Positions 17,953 through 26,454 of a DNA stretch of 64,000 nucleotides are shown one piece after another. The notes under the pieces were generated by a model, which was not told the DNA's origin, did not search any database, and saw only the letters and a program-made list of their open reading frames with translations. A program made the position numbers and the translations under genes. The DNA is from Pueribacillus sp041725775. GTDB lineage: Bacteria; Bacillota; Bacilli; Bacillales; UBA6769. The stretch spans positions 6,878 through 70,877 of the forward strand of contig NZ_JBEUEL010000013.1 in assembly GCF_041725775.1 (NCBI RefSeq). The letters are read 5' to 3'. Within the stretch, counting starts at the first letter, position 1. Every line of letters starts with the position of its first letter.

Positions 17953-18552
17953 ATGACGATCACAAAAAATGTAATGTGGCATAAAGCAGTGGTGACGAAA
18001 GAAGATAGGAATCAACTTAATCAACATCGAAGTGCAGTCATATGGTTTACAGGATTGTCTGGTTCTGGAAAATCGACATTAGCAAATGCGGTTGATTTAA
18101 AGTTGTTTCAAAACAAAGTGAGAAGCTACGTGCTTGATGGTGACAACATCCGTCACGGATTAAATCGAGGATTGGGATTTAGTGAACGTGATCGAAAAGA
18201 AAACATACGTCGAATTGGTGAAGTAGCAAAATTATTTGTTGATAGTGGGATCATTACATTAACTGCCTTTATTTCGCCATTTCAGGAAGATCGTGACCGA
18301 GTGAGGCAATTGTTTCGTAATAAAGAATTTATTGAAGTGTATGTCAAATGCGCGCTTGAAGAATGTGAAAGACGTGATCCGAAAGGATTGTATAAGAAAG
18401 CTAGAATCGGTGAGATCCAACATTTTACTGGAATTAGCTCGCCGTATGAAGCGCCCTTAAATCCTGAAATTATAATTGATACCGAACATGTTGCAGTTGA
18501 TGAAGCTTCAACGAAAATTATCGACTATTTACGCCGGAATAAGATAATTTAA
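17953..18552 (+). CDS. cysC: Adenylyl-sulfate kinase
   Basis: A 199-residue kinase that phosphorylates APS to PAPS. The Walker A sequence GLSGSGKS spans residues 34-41, followed by LDGDNIRHGLNRGLGFS and the DRKENIRR region, all typical. ATG 17953 is preferred over TTG 17944 because AGGGGGC (17937-17943) is about 10 bases from the former and abuts the latter. It ends the sulfate operon; no siroheme genes follow, unlike B. subtilis, where ylnDEF are attached. Having CysC beside a four-cysteine CysH leaves open whether APS or PAPS is the main substrate in the cell. Confidence 0.93.
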   Translation: MTITKNVMWHKAVVTKEDRNQLNQHRSAVIWFTGLSGSGKSTLANAVDLKLFQNKVRSYVLDGDNIRHGLNRGLGFSERDRKENIRRIGEVAKLFVDSGIITLTAFISPFQEDRDRVRQLFRNKEFIEVYVKCALEECERRDPKGLYKKARIGEIQHFTGISSPYEAPLNPEIIIDTEHVAVDEASTKIIDYLRRNKII

Positions 18553-18559
18553 AACGTTA

Positions 18560-18591
18560 AAGGCTTAAGCGTGAATATATGCTTAAGCCTT
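18560..18591. terminator. Bidirectional hairpin between cysC and the small convergent gene
   Basis: AAGGCTTAAGC and GCTTAAGCCTT (11 base pairs, 10-base loop) lie 8 bases after the cysC stop. The right arm includes the stop codon of the convergent small gene. There is no long T run on either side. Confidence 0.6.
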
Positions 18592-18762
18592 GTCGTCATC
18601 GTCTGAATTTCGTTCGTTAGCAAACCTATTTTGTACGTCCTCATTAACATCCGTATCTATCGTATGTTTGTAAGCGTACCCCTTTACGATAACCCATACA
18701 CTTGCCCATAATACAATGATTGTGATAACTACTGATATGACGATAACCGTCATCGGTGTCAT
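18583..18762 (-). CDS. Small single-span membrane protein, YtzI-like
   Basis: A 59-codon gene on the minus strand, easily missed because of its size. GGAGGGG sits a few bases before the ATG. The protein begins MTPMTVIVISVVITII and continues to about residue 26 as one hydrophobic segment, then GYAYKHTIDTD and a hydrophilic acidic tail ending SDDDDKA. The pattern of one transmembrane helix followed by KGYxYKHT(I/V)D is what I know from Bacillus YtzI-type peptides. It faces cysC convergently with a shared hairpin. Function of the family is unknown to me. Confidence 0.75.
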   Translation of the reverse strand: MTPMTVIVISVVITIIVLWASVWVIVKGYAYKHTIDTDVNEDVQNRFANERNSDDDDKA

Positions 18763-18970
18763 AGTACCCCTCCAATGCTATGTAATAATCGTGGAATGTT
18801 TTAACTGAATGAACAACTTTTATAAATGCTAATCTTTATTATAGAACATTTTATAACACACTTATAGTGAAGAGTATAAAGTTCAGCTAATTGACAATTT
18901 TTATTTGCAAAGGATAATTTATAAAAATTTAATATAATAGTAAATAAAACAATATTATGAATTTTATATG

Positions 18971-18999
18971 TTTACAAATAATTCAATATCAATTAAAAT
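18971..18999 (+). promoter_or_regulatory. Sigma-A promoter of first binding-protein gene
   Basis: TTTACA (18971-18976), a 17-base spacer and TAAAAT (18994-18999). The same architecture, with similar spacer sequence, recurs at 20474 and 22131. Confidence 0.6.
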
Positions 19000-19029
19000 G
19001 AATCTATAAACCGTGAAGAAATACCTAAA

Positions 19030-19045
19030 TTGTAAACGGTTACAA
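19030..19045 (+). promoter_or_regulatory. CcpA cre site
   Basis: TTGTAAACGGTTACAA is a near-palindrome that fits the Bacillus cre consensus (WTGNAANCGNWNNCAW) at every position. It lies about 30 bases downstream of the -10 element, a position where CcpA acts as a roadblock. Confidence 0.75.
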
Positions 19046-19136
19046 CATAGTGGAGGTGGTAGATAATAATCTTTTTCTATTTATCTATCAACATGATGCA
19101 CATCAATCAAACTATTAATGTTGAGGGGGTTTCGAA

Positions 19137-20351
19137 TTGAAAATGAAAAGGAAAATTTTTCTTTCTATCATCATGTTAGTCATCCTTGCTCTCGTTGCAT
19201 GTAATCAAAAAGAATCTGCTAGTTCCGATAATGATAAGGAAGAAAAGTCTGATTCAAATGAAGCTATTGAAGTTGTAATCGGATATAGTGGTCCATTAAG
19301 TGGTCCAGCAGCTTTTTATGGAGAAAATACATTAAATGGATTAACGCTAGCAGCAGATGTGATCAATGAAGAAGGTTTTGAAGTGAATGGTCAACTGTAT
19401 AATATTAAAGTTGTTTCACTCGATGACCAATATTTACCGAATGAAGCAGCTAACAATGCTAAACGTCTCATCCAGGAAAACGACGCAAAAGTCATTTTTA
19501 ATCCACACAGTGGTGGAATTTATGCGATGCAAGTGTTTAACGAAGAAGATGGATTTTTAATCGGTGCGTATACGAGTGAACCAGGTATTATTGAAAATGG
19601 TAACACGTTAACATGGCGAATTCCCCCAGGATATGACATTTATTTAGAACCATTCGTCAAACACCAAATCGATACACACGGTAAGAGAATTGCTTTTTTA
19701 CCGACGGCAAGCCAATATGGAAAAGATTGGACAGAAGCACTACGACCAGTGTGGGAAGAGGCAGGTGGAGAAGTGGTTTATGAGACAGAAATCGATTTTG
19801 CCAAAGATACTGATGTACAACCAATCGTGACGAACGCGCTCCAAAATAATCCTGACGTGCTATTCATTGGCGGTGCTTCTGAACCAACTGCACTCGTAGT
19901 TAAAGCTGCGAGAGACCTTGGCTTTGAAGGTGGATTTATGATTATGGACCAAGCGAAAATGGATGAAATGGTTGCTGTCTTAGACGGAAATTGGGACTTG
20001 TTAGAAGGGACAATCGGTGTGCTACCGCTAGTTAATACGGATTTCCCTGGAACGGACGCATTTATCAAACTACACAATGATAAATTAGGAAAAGATCCCG
20101 GTTCAGAAGCTGGTTTACATTACGTCTCTTTATTTGCTTTAGTTGAAGCAATGAAAATTGCTGGTACGGTGGATGATGCAAAAGCGATTAGAGATGCACT
20201 TCCTGAAGCTGTCCAACAAATACCAGCAGAACATCAAGTATACACCTTTGAAGGTGTAACTAAAGAAGGTGCGAATGAATCATTGCTCCGGATCGGTGTC
20301 GTTGAAAATGGTGAAGTAAAAGCAGTTACTCTGGAAGATCTAGGATTATAA
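19137..20351 (+). CDS. ABC transporter substrate-binding lipoprotein 1 (Peripla_BP_6 / LivJ type)
   Basis: The 404-residue product is an extracellular binding lipoprotein: signal peptide with lipobox ending at C22 (ALVAC), a Ser/Asp/Glu-rich linker, then a type I periplasmic-binding fold starting VVIGYSGPLSGPAAFYGEN. It delivers ligand to a LivHMGF-type permease. TTG 19137 is chosen because AGGGGG is 7 bases upstream; ATG 19143 would be 13 away. It closely resembles the products at 20737 and 27599 (shared blocks DDQYLPNEAANNAKRL and PTASQYGKDW). Context with an acyl-CoA ligase suggests the ligand is an organic acid rather than a branched-chain amino acid. Confidence 0.9.
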   Translation: MKMKRKIFLSIIMLVILALVACNQKESASSDNDKEEKSDSNEAIEVVIGYSGPLSGPAAFYGENTLNGLTLAADVINEEGFEVNGQLYNIKVVSLDDQYLPNEAANNAKRLIQENDAKVIFNPHSGGIYAMQVFNEEDGFLIGAYTSEPGIIENGNTLTWRIPPGYDIYLEPFVKHQIDTHGKRIAFLPTASQYGKDWTEALRPVWEEAGGEVVYETEIDFAKDTDVQPIVTNALQNNPDVLFIGGASEPTALVVKAARDLGFEGGFMIMDQAKMDEMVAVLDGNWDLLEGTIGVLPLVNTDFPGTDAFIKLHNDKLGKDPGSEAGLHYVSLFALVEAMKIAGTVDDAKAIRDALPEAVQQIPAEHQVYTFEGVTKEGANESLLRIGVVENGEVKAVTLEDLGL

Positions 20352-20383
20352 GTACCTGAATAAACGAATAGTTTTAAGACTGT

Positions 20384-20420
20384 AAGCGCCCTAGTAAACG
20401 TTTCCTGGGCGCTTTTTATT
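20384..20420 (+). terminator. Rho-independent terminator
   Basis: AAGCGCCC (20384-20391) pairs with GGGCGCTT (20407-20414), followed by TTTATT, after the first binding-protein gene. Confidence 0.8.
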
Positions 20421-20473
20421 ATTTAATTTGTTTGTTTTTTATTACAATATATTAAAATATTTTAAAAATACAC

Positions 20474-20502
20474 TTTACAAATAATATTTAATCGATTAGA
20501 AT
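20474..20502 (+). promoter_or_regulatory. Sigma-A promoter upstream of second binding protein
   Basis: TTTACA (20474-20479), 17-base spacer and TAGAAT (20497-20502). It would give an unusually long untranslated leader of about 225 bases to the start at 20737. The 385-base gap from 20352 to 20736 holds only this promoter, the terminator above, the operators and the cre below. Confidence 0.55.
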
Positions 20503-20569
20503 GTTGAATCACAGATAGATATTGCCCCCTAATCTAGCAAACTGAAAGACTTAAAGAGCTTCGAAACAT

Positions 20570-20624
20570 ACTAAATGGTTAGTTTTTCTAAATGGATTAG
20601 GCTTAGGGATACTGAATAGTCAGT
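20570..20624 (+). promoter_or_regulatory. Two TetR-type operator candidates
   Basis: ACTAAATGGTTAGT (20570-20583) and ACTGAATAGTCAGT (20611-20624) share the pattern ACTRA-N4-TYAGT. The same pattern is found at 22172 before the acyl-CoA ligase. The repeated occurrence across the transporter locus argues for one repressor acting on both. Confidence 0.55.
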
Positions 20625-20640
20625 TAATTTTACCCGTTTT

Positions 20641-20656
20641 ATGAAAACGATTACAT
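20641..20656 (+). promoter_or_regulatory. CcpA cre site
   Basis: ATGAAAACGATTACAT matches the cre consensus at every defined position and lies 81 bases before the second binding-protein start. Confidence 0.7.
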
Positions 20657-20736
20657 GGAAAGGAGTGGTTTCTAGTTTTAGGGAGGGGCAAAACTATCTA
20701 TTGTCATCTTAAATATAAATAAAGGGGGAAAATAGA

Positions 20737-21939
20737 ATGAATATAAAGAAAGGTCTGTTTTATAGTTTACTTTTCATACTAATGTTAGCGCTTACAGCGT
20801 GTGGAGGGACCGATAAATCCAGCTCTGATAACACGGGTGGTTCGGATGAAGGAGTAACGGAAGTTCCAATTGGATACACGGGTCCATTAAGTGGTCCAGC
20901 TGCATACTACGGTGAAAACACATCTAGTGGATTAAAAATGGCAATTGATGAAGTGAATGAAGCTGGCGGCTTTGAAGTTGATGGTAAACAATATAAATTT
21001 AAATTTGTTTCACTAGATGACCAATATTTACCGAACGAAGCAGCGAATAATGCGAAACGTCTCGTTCAAGAAGAAAACGCGAAAATTATTTTTAACCCAC
21101 ATAGTGGTGGAATTTATGCTATGCAAGTTTTCAATGAGCAAGATGGATTTTTAATCGGTGCGTATACGAGTGAACCTGGGATTTTAGAAGATAAAAATAA
21201 ATTAACTTGGAGAATCCCTCCCGGTTACGACACGTACATCGAACCATTTACAAAATATCAAATGGAGCGTTTCGGTAAGAAAATAGCATTTCTCCCTACA
21301 GCAAGCCAATATGGAAAAGACTGGGCGGAAATGTTGAAACCTTATTGGGAAGAGCAAGGTGGCGAAGTAGTATATGAAACACAAATTGACTTTAATAAAG
21401 ATACGGACGTACAGCCAATCGTAACGAATGCATTGAAACAGAATCCTGATGTACTATTTATCGGTGGACCATCTGAACCGACAGCTCTTGTTGCGAAAGC
21501 TGCACGTGACTTAGGTTTTGAAGGTGGGTTTCTCATAATGGACCAAGCAAAGCTCGATGAAATGGCAGCGGTATTGGATGGCAACATGGATATATTAGAA
21601 GGTTCGTCAGGGGTTCTACCACTCGTGCACTCTGATTACCCGGGTACAGCCCAATTTGTTGAAAAATACAATGAATTGCACGATAAAAACCCTGGTTCTG
21701 AAGCAGGTTTCCACTATGTCGCTGTATATGCATTGATTGAAGCAATGAAAATTGCTGGTTCGGTTGATGATATTGAGGCGATTCGAGCAGCATTAGATGA
21801 AGGAATCCGGAATGTACCTGAAGAACATCAAGTGTATACGATTGATGGTGTAGACGAAAGAGGAGCAAACTTAAGCCCGCAACGTATGGGGGTCGTTGAA
21901 GACGGTGAAGTCGTAGCTGTTGGAGAAGATGACGAATAA
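20737..21939 (+). CDS. ABC transporter substrate-binding lipoprotein 2 (LivJ type)
   Basis: A 400-residue paralogue of the 19137 product. The signal peptide ends in the lipobox LTAC with C22 as the lipidated residue, followed by a short Ser/Gly/Asp linker and the fold start PIGYTGPLSGPAAYYGEN. Ligand-pocket blocks such as FNPHSGGIYAMQVFNE, AYTSEPGI and FIGGPSEPTALVAKAA are nearly identical to paralogue 1, so both probably bind related ligands. AAGGGGG lies 8 bases before ATG 20737. Its leader combines a promoter, two TetR-type boxes and a cre, suggesting induction by the ligand or its CoA ester and repression by preferred sugars. A strong terminator follows. Confidence 0.9.
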   Translation: MNIKKGLFYSLLFILMLALTACGGTDKSSSDNTGGSDEGVTEVPIGYTGPLSGPAAYYGENTSSGLKMAIDEVNEAGGFEVDGKQYKFKFVSLDDQYLPNEAANNAKRLVQEENAKIIFNPHSGGIYAMQVFNEQDGFLIGAYTSEPGILEDKNKLTWRIPPGYDTYIEPFTKYQMERFGKKIAFLPTASQYGKDWAEMLKPYWEEQGGEVVYETQIDFNKDTDVQPIVTNALKQNPDVLFIGGPSEPTALVAKAARDLGFEGGFLIMDQAKLDEMAAVLDGNMDILEGSSGVLPLVHSDYPGTAQFVEKYNELHDKNPGSEAGFHYVAVYALIEAMKIAGSVDDIEAIRAALDEGIRNVPEEHQVYTIDGVDERGANLSPQRMGVVEDGEVVAVGEDDE

Positions 21940-21947
21940 ACAAAGTT

Positions 21948-21975
21948 AGAGCGCGCCACCCGCGCTCTTTTTTTA
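21948..21975 (+). terminator. Rho-independent terminator
   Basis: GAGCGCG (21949-21955) pairs with CGCGCTC (21961-21967) and is followed by seven T residues. Confidence 0.85.
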
Positions 21976-22130
21976 ACACTAATCGAATAATTTCAATAAA
22001 TAGTAATCTTCATATTCCTTTTTAAAGTTAAAGGTATAGTAGAAGTTTAAAGTTTGATGAACTCGCTATATTTCGAAGGTTATTGCATCATTAGTATAAT
22101 CAATCGCCAAACTTTGCATAGAAAATAGCC

Positions 22131-22186
22131 TTTACAAACATACTTAATTCTATTAGAATAAAACAAACGCTACTAACTAGTCAGTA
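22131..22186 (+). promoter_or_regulatory. Sigma-A promoter and TetR-type operator of the ligase-transporter operon
   Basis: TTTACA (22131-22136), 17-base spacer and TAGAAT (22154-22159). Just past the expected start point lies TACTAACTAGTCAGTA (22171-22186), a palindrome matching at 14 of 16 positions that shares the ACTRA-N4-TYAGT pattern with the boxes at 20570 and 20611. A repressor here would block elongation or open-complex formation. Confidence 0.65.
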
Positions 22187-22207
22187 TGTTTGGAAGGAGT
22201 TTTACTT

Positions 22208-23788
22208 GTGGAAGAGAGACCTTGGTTAAAACATTATGTAGAAGGCCAACCAGCTGAAGTAGAGATACCAGAAATTTCACTTCCTGAACTTTTACAGCAA
22301 ACGGTTAAAAAATATCAAAACAACATAGCGATTACATTTATTAATCAAAAGATGACATACGGAGAATTGTTAGCGGTAGTAAAAAAAGTTGCGAGCGCTT
22401 TTTCGAAGCGTGGTCTAAAAAAAGGAGATCGGGTAGCCTTAATGTTACCAAACACACCTTTTTACCCGATCAGTTATTTTGCAACTTTAATGTGTGGAGC
22501 AACGATTGTACAAGTAAATCCGTTGTATAAACCCGATGAATTACGTTACATTTTAAGCGATTCAGGGGCAACGTTTATCGTTGCGTTTGAACCTCTTTCT
22601 CCAGTTGTCGAAGCTGTAAAAAATGATACAAAATTAAAAGAAATAATCTATGCTTCAGCTGAAAGCGCTTCACAGTTTCATGAGTTAATGCAAGATGCTG
22701 GTGACCAAGTACCGAACATTGAAATCGATCCAAAAGAAGACGTTGCGGTTCTTCAATATACAGGAGGAACTACCGGTCGTTCAAAAGGTGCAATGCTAAC
22801 ACACTACAATTTAGTTGCGAACACGATTCAAAGTGCTGTTGCAATAAAGCCCGTTTCTGAGCCCGGTAAAGAAAGAGTCTTAATGGTTGCTCCATTATTC
22901 CACGTATATGGTATGACGAGTGGGATGAATTTAGCATTTTATAATGGCAATAATTTAATTATGTTACCGAGATTTGATATAGAGCAAGTTGTTAAGACGA
23001 TCGAGACGTTTAAACCGACAAATTTCCCAGGTGTTCCGACGATGTATATCGGTCTTTTAAATTATGCGAAAAACCATGACATTAAGCTTGATTCGTTTAA
23101 GTCATGCACAAGTGGATCTGCACCTCTTCCTGTTGAAGTACTTGAACAGTTGCATGAAGTTACTGGAGCACCAGTAGCAGAGGGATATGGACTGTCAGAA
23201 GCGTCACCAACAACACACCGTAATCCTGTCGTTGGGATTCAAAAGGCAGGAAGTATCGGCATTCCGTTTCCAAGTACAGATGTAAAAATTGTTGATAAAG
23301 AAACAGGTGAGCGGACATTAGAAGTTGGTGAAATTGGTGAAATGATTATTAAAGGTCCACAAGTGATGAAAGGCTATTGGAATATGCCGGAAGAAACAGA
23401 GCAGACGATTCGTAACGGCTGGCTTTATACGGGCGACTTAGCAAAAATGGATGAAGACGGTTATTTTTACATTGTCGGTCGCAAAAAAGAAATGATCATT
23501 GCTAGTGGCTACAACGTCTATCCGATTGAAATTGAGGATGTTATTTACGAACATCCTAAAGTACTCGAGGCTGCGGTTTTCGGTGTGCCACATCCGTACC
23601 GTGGCGAAACGATTAAAGCAGTGATCGTCCCTCGAGATGGACAAACGTTAACAGAAGAAGAAATCATTGAATTCTGTAAAGAAAAATTAGCTGCATATAA
23701 AGTGCCGAAAATTGTTGAATTCCGCGATGAATTACCAAAAACGGCAGTCGGTAAAATTTTAAAAAGGAAATTGCAAGAAGAGGGTTAA
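22208..23788 (+). CDS. Long-chain-type acyl-CoA ligase linked to the ABC importer
   Basis: A 526-residue AMP-forming ligase with YTGGTTGRSKGAMLTH, GYGLSEASPTTHRNP, YTGDLAKMDEDG, and the C-terminal lysine in KTAVGKILKRKL. It converts an imported carboxylic acid to its CoA ester. GTG 22208 has GGAAGGAG 8 bases upstream; an in-frame TTG at 22190 lies before that site. It begins an operon with livH (13 bases downstream), livM, livG and livF, so uptake and CoA activation are coupled. This layout is known for aromatic-acid and fatty-acid importers of the Liv family. It resembles the ligase at 62310 most closely. Confidence 0.9.
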   Translation: MEERPWLKHYVEGQPAEVEIPEISLPELLQQTVKKYQNNIAITFINQKMTYGELLAVVKKVASAFSKRGLKKGDRVALMLPNTPFYPISYFATLMCGATIVQVNPLYKPDELRYILSDSGATFIVAFEPLSPVVEAVKNDTKLKEIIYASAESASQFHELMQDAGDQVPNIEIDPKEDVAVLQYTGGTTGRSKGAMLTHYNLVANTIQSAVAIKPVSEPGKERVLMVAPLFHVYGMTSGMNLAFYNGNNLIMLPRFDIEQVVKTIETFKPTNFPGVPTMYIGLLNYAKNHDIKLDSFKSCTSGSAPLPVEVLEQLHEVTGAPVAEGYGLSEASPTTHRNPVVGIQKAGSIGIPFPSTDVKIVDKETGERTLEVGEIGEMIIKGPQVMKGYWNMPEETEQTIRNGWLYTGDLAKMDEDGYFYIVGRKKEMIIASGYNVYPIEIEDVIYEHPKVLEAAVFGVPHPYRGETIKAVIVPRDGQTLTEEEIIEFCKEKLAAYKVPKIVEFRDELPKTAVGKILKRKLQEEG

Positions 23789-23801
23789 AGGGGGAGAAAA
23801 T

Positions 23802-24665
23802 ATGGAACTGTTTATCCAGCAATTGATTAATGGATTGACATTAGGGAGTGTGTATATTCTAGTCGGAATTGGGCTTACGCTCGTGTTTGGAATTTTACAC
23901 ATTCCAAACTTTGCTCACGGTGCATTATACATGCTCGGTGGTTACGTCACATTTATGGCGATGACATCATTAGGACTTCATTATATTCTTGGGATCATTT
24001 TATCGATGGTCGTTGTTGCTCTTATTGCTGTTTTAATGGAGCGCGGGGTATTTCATCATTTGCGAAATGCCCCTCCAATTCATGACAAAATTGCAGCGAT
24101 TGGAATTATGCTCTTTTTGGAAGCGCTTGTATTACTCGTTTGGGGGTCAGAGTATCGTAATATGAACACTCCATATGGAGGAACGATGAACTTAGGCTCG
24201 ATTACAATTTCAGCTCAACGAATTCTTATAATCGTCGTATCAATTGCCGTTGTATTAATACTTTACTGGTTCTTGAAAAAAACAATGATCGGTGCATCGA
24301 TCATTGCGATGGCTCAAAATCGTGAAGGGGCTTTCCTCGTCGGAATAAATGCGAACAAAGTTGCTATGATGACATTTGCAATTTCTGGTGCGCTTGCCGC
24401 AATTGCAGCATCATTGTCAACACCTATTAATCTATTATTTCCTGCAATGGGACATCTCGTAATAATGAAAGCGTTTATCATCGTTATTATTGGAGGAATG
24501 GGTAGTATTCCTGGTGCTATTTTTGGTGGTTTCCTTCTTGGCATAACTGAAAGTTTAGGAGCTACGTATATTTCAAGTGACTATAAAGACCTAATCGCGT
24601 TCTTTTTACTCGTTGTCATTATGACATGGAAGCCGAAAGGTCTGTTTGCTAAGGAGGCTCACTAA
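23802..24665 (+). CDS. livH: ABC transporter permease, LivH type
   Basis: A 287-residue integral membrane protein with about eight hydrophobic segments. It opens ELFIQQLINGLTLGSVYILV, typical of LivH, and has the family motif FGILHIPNFAHGALYMLGGY near residue 30. It forms the translocation channel with LivM. GGGGGAG lies upstream of the ATG, which is 13 bases after the ligase stop. The gene order ligase-livH-livM-livG-livF is complete for the membrane and ATPase parts; the binding proteins are encoded on either side. Confidence 0.92.
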   Translation: MELFIQQLINGLTLGSVYILVGIGLTLVFGILHIPNFAHGALYMLGGYVTFMAMTSLGLHYILGIILSMVVVALIAVLMERGVFHHLRNAPPIHDKIAAIGIMLFLEALVLLVWGSEYRNMNTPYGGTMNLGSITISAQRILIIVVSIAVVLILYWFLKKTMIGASIIAMAQNREGAFLVGINANKVAMMTFAISGALAAIAASLSTPINLLFPAMGHLVIMKAFIIVIIGGMGSIPGAIFGGFLLGITESLGATYISSDYKDLIAFFLLVVIMTWKPKGLFAKEAH

Positions 24666-25672
24666 TGAATAAAATTTTGGATAAACGAATTGGAATTACT
24701 TTGCTCATTGTAATCGCCATCATTTTCCCTTTTATGGTTGATAATCCATATATTGCGCGATTGATGACATTAAGTTTTATTTATACTATCGCAATTTATG
24801 GGATGAACTTATTGGCTGGCTTTACAGGATATTTATCGTTAGCCCATGCAGGTTTTTTTGCAATCGGTGCCTATGCACTCGGAATTTTTACAACACGTTA
24901 TGAAATGTCGTTTTGGTTAGCATTTATTGTAGCGATTCTTTTAACAACCGTTGTCGGTGCGATTATCGGATTAATTGCATTAAGAACACGCGAACACTTT
25001 TTTGCGATTTATACGCTCATCGTTGGTTATCTCATTTATCTCATTATTGACAAATGGGATGAAATGACAGGAGGCGTTCGTGGTTTAATCGGTATTCCGG
25101 CTCCGTCTGCAATCGGACCCATTGAATTTAATACAGATCGGGCGATGTATTATTTAGCATTAGTCTTTTTCTTAGTTGCAACATTAGTTGTAACACGAAT
25201 TGTAAAGTCATTGACTGGGCGAACATTTATTGCGATTAGAAACAGTGAAGATTTGGCGCAAACGATTGGAATTAATACACAAACGAACAAGTTAACGTCC
25301 TTCATTATTTCGATCGTGTTTGCCGCAGTAGCAGGTGCACTTTATGCTTCGTATGTGAGATTTCTCGGTCCTGATATTGCGAACTTACCGATGGTCTTTG
25401 ACTTTTTAATGTATTTAATTGTCGGTGGTCTCGGTACAATTACTGGTCCTATCGTTGGAACGATGTTAATCACATTTTTAACTCAATTTTTACAGAGTTT
25501 ACAAGAATACAGAATGTTAATTTTCGGTCCAATTTTAACACTACTCGTTATCTTCTATCCTACGGGAATTGTTGGAGCTATTTCTATTTTCAAAATGAAG
25601 TTTCAAAATAAACGTCGTCTCAAAGCAGAAGCTGGAATAAATCAAGATGTAAATCAAGTGAAGGAGGGTTGA
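24665..25672 (+). CDS. livM: ABC transporter permease, LivM type
   Basis: A 335-residue permease with about nine membrane segments. Family landmarks are MNLLAGFTGYLSLAHAGFFA (about residues 41-60) and VGGLGTITGPIVG near 258. The start overlaps the livH stop by one base (TAATG), with AAGGAGG just upstream, so translation is coupled. The final 30 residues are hydrophilic and lysine-rich, probably cytoplasmic. It pairs with LivH to form the membrane pore of the importer. Confidence 0.92.
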   Translation: MNKILDKRIGITLLIVIAIIFPFMVDNPYIARLMTLSFIYTIAIYGMNLLAGFTGYLSLAHAGFFAIGAYALGIFTTRYEMSFWLAFIVAILLTTVVGAIIGLIALRTREHFFAIYTLIVGYLIYLIIDKWDEMTGGVRGLIGIPAPSAIGPIEFNTDRAMYYLALVFFLVATLVVTRIVKSLTGRTFIAIRNSEDLAQTIGINTQTNKLTSFIISIVFAAVAGALYASYVRFLGPDIANLPMVFDFLMYLIVGGLGTITGPIVGTMLITFLTQFLQSLQEYRMLIFGPILTLLVIFYPTGIVGAISIFKMKFQNKRRLKAEAGINQDVNQVKEG

Positions 25673-25677
25673 ACGTC

Positions 25678-26454
25678 ATGGCATTTGTTGAAACGAAAGG
25701 GCTTACGAAACAGTTCGGTGGATTAACAGCAGTGAATAATGTTGATTTTACGATCGAACGTGGGCAAATAACAGCAATTATTGGACCGAACGGTGCCGGA
25801 AAATCTACATTTTTTAACTTGATAAGTGGCTTTCATCCAGCGACATCAGGGACGGTTACCTTTGACGGACAAGATATAACGAAAGTCGCACCGCACAACA
25901 TTGCGAAATTAGGAATTGCTCGAACGTTCCAAACGACTCATTTATTTGAAACGTCAACCGTCCTAGACAATGTCATTGTCGGTCATAGACTTCGAACAAA
26001 ATCACGCTTATTTGATGCGATCTTCCGCACTCCACGTGAAAAGCGTGAGGAAAAAGAATCGATAGAGAAAGCGATGGAAGTATTAGAGTTTGTTGGTTTA
26101 ACACATTTAGCTGATCGTCAAGTAGCACTTATTTCGCAAGAAGCTCAAAAACGAGTTGCTTTCGCACTCGCATTAGCAACCGATCCGAAAATTGTCTTTC
26201 TTGATGAGCCAGCTGCAGGTATTAATCCAGAAGAAACAGACGGATTAGCAGAGTTGATGCGTAAAATGGTCGACAACGGCATTACTGTCTGTACGATTGA
26301 GCATAAGATGCAAATGATTATGAATCTTGCAGATAAAATAATGGTTTTAAACCAAGGTTCAAAAATAGCTGAAGGGACACCGGATGAAATCAAAAATGAT
26401 CCGGTCGTTATCGAAGCTTATTTAGGAGGGGATGCCGTTGCTGAAACTAAGTGA
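25678..26454 (+). CDS. livG: ABC transporter ATP-binding protein, LivG type, with unusual signature motif
   Basis: The 258-residue ATPase has Walker A GPNGAGKST (36-44), Walker B VFLDEPAAG and the Liv-type GINPEE. The ABC signature, normally LSGGQ (LPYGQ in LivG), reads LISQEAQKR, which lacks the glycines that contact ATP in the partner subunit. Either this subunit makes a degenerate composite site or the transporter is asymmetric. ATG 25678 has AAGGAGGG 9 bases upstream; the TTG at 25669 overlaps that site. It overlaps livF. Confidence 0.88.
   Translation: MAFVETKGLTKQFGGLTAVNNVDFTIERGQITAIIGPNGAGKSTFFNLISGFHPATSGTVTFDGQDITKVAPHNIAKLGIARTFQTTHLFETSTVLDNVIVGHRLRTKSRLFDAIFRTPREKREEKESIEKAMEVLEFVGLTHLADRQVALISQEAQKRVAFALALATDPKIVFLDEPAAGINPEETDGLAELMRKMVDNGITVCTIEHKMQMIMNLADKIMVLNQGSKIAEGTPDEIKNDPVVIEAYLGGDAVAETK

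Larger units (their letters stand above)
18763..19136. other. Leader and promoter region of the first binding protein
   Basis: This 374-base stretch has no gene. Besides the promoter and cre listed separately, there is a second possible sigma-A promoter, TTGACA (18891-18896) with GATAAT 16 bases on (18913-18918). A purine-rich SD-like GGAGGTGG at 19052-19059 lies about 80 bases before the real start and has no AUG, GUG or UUG at proper distance. Confidence 0.5.

Noticed and set aside
19105..19140. Short frame starting ATG ATG whose stop overlaps the TTG start of binding protein 1
   Set aside because: No ribosome binding site at proper distance, and the other paralogues lack a matching frame.
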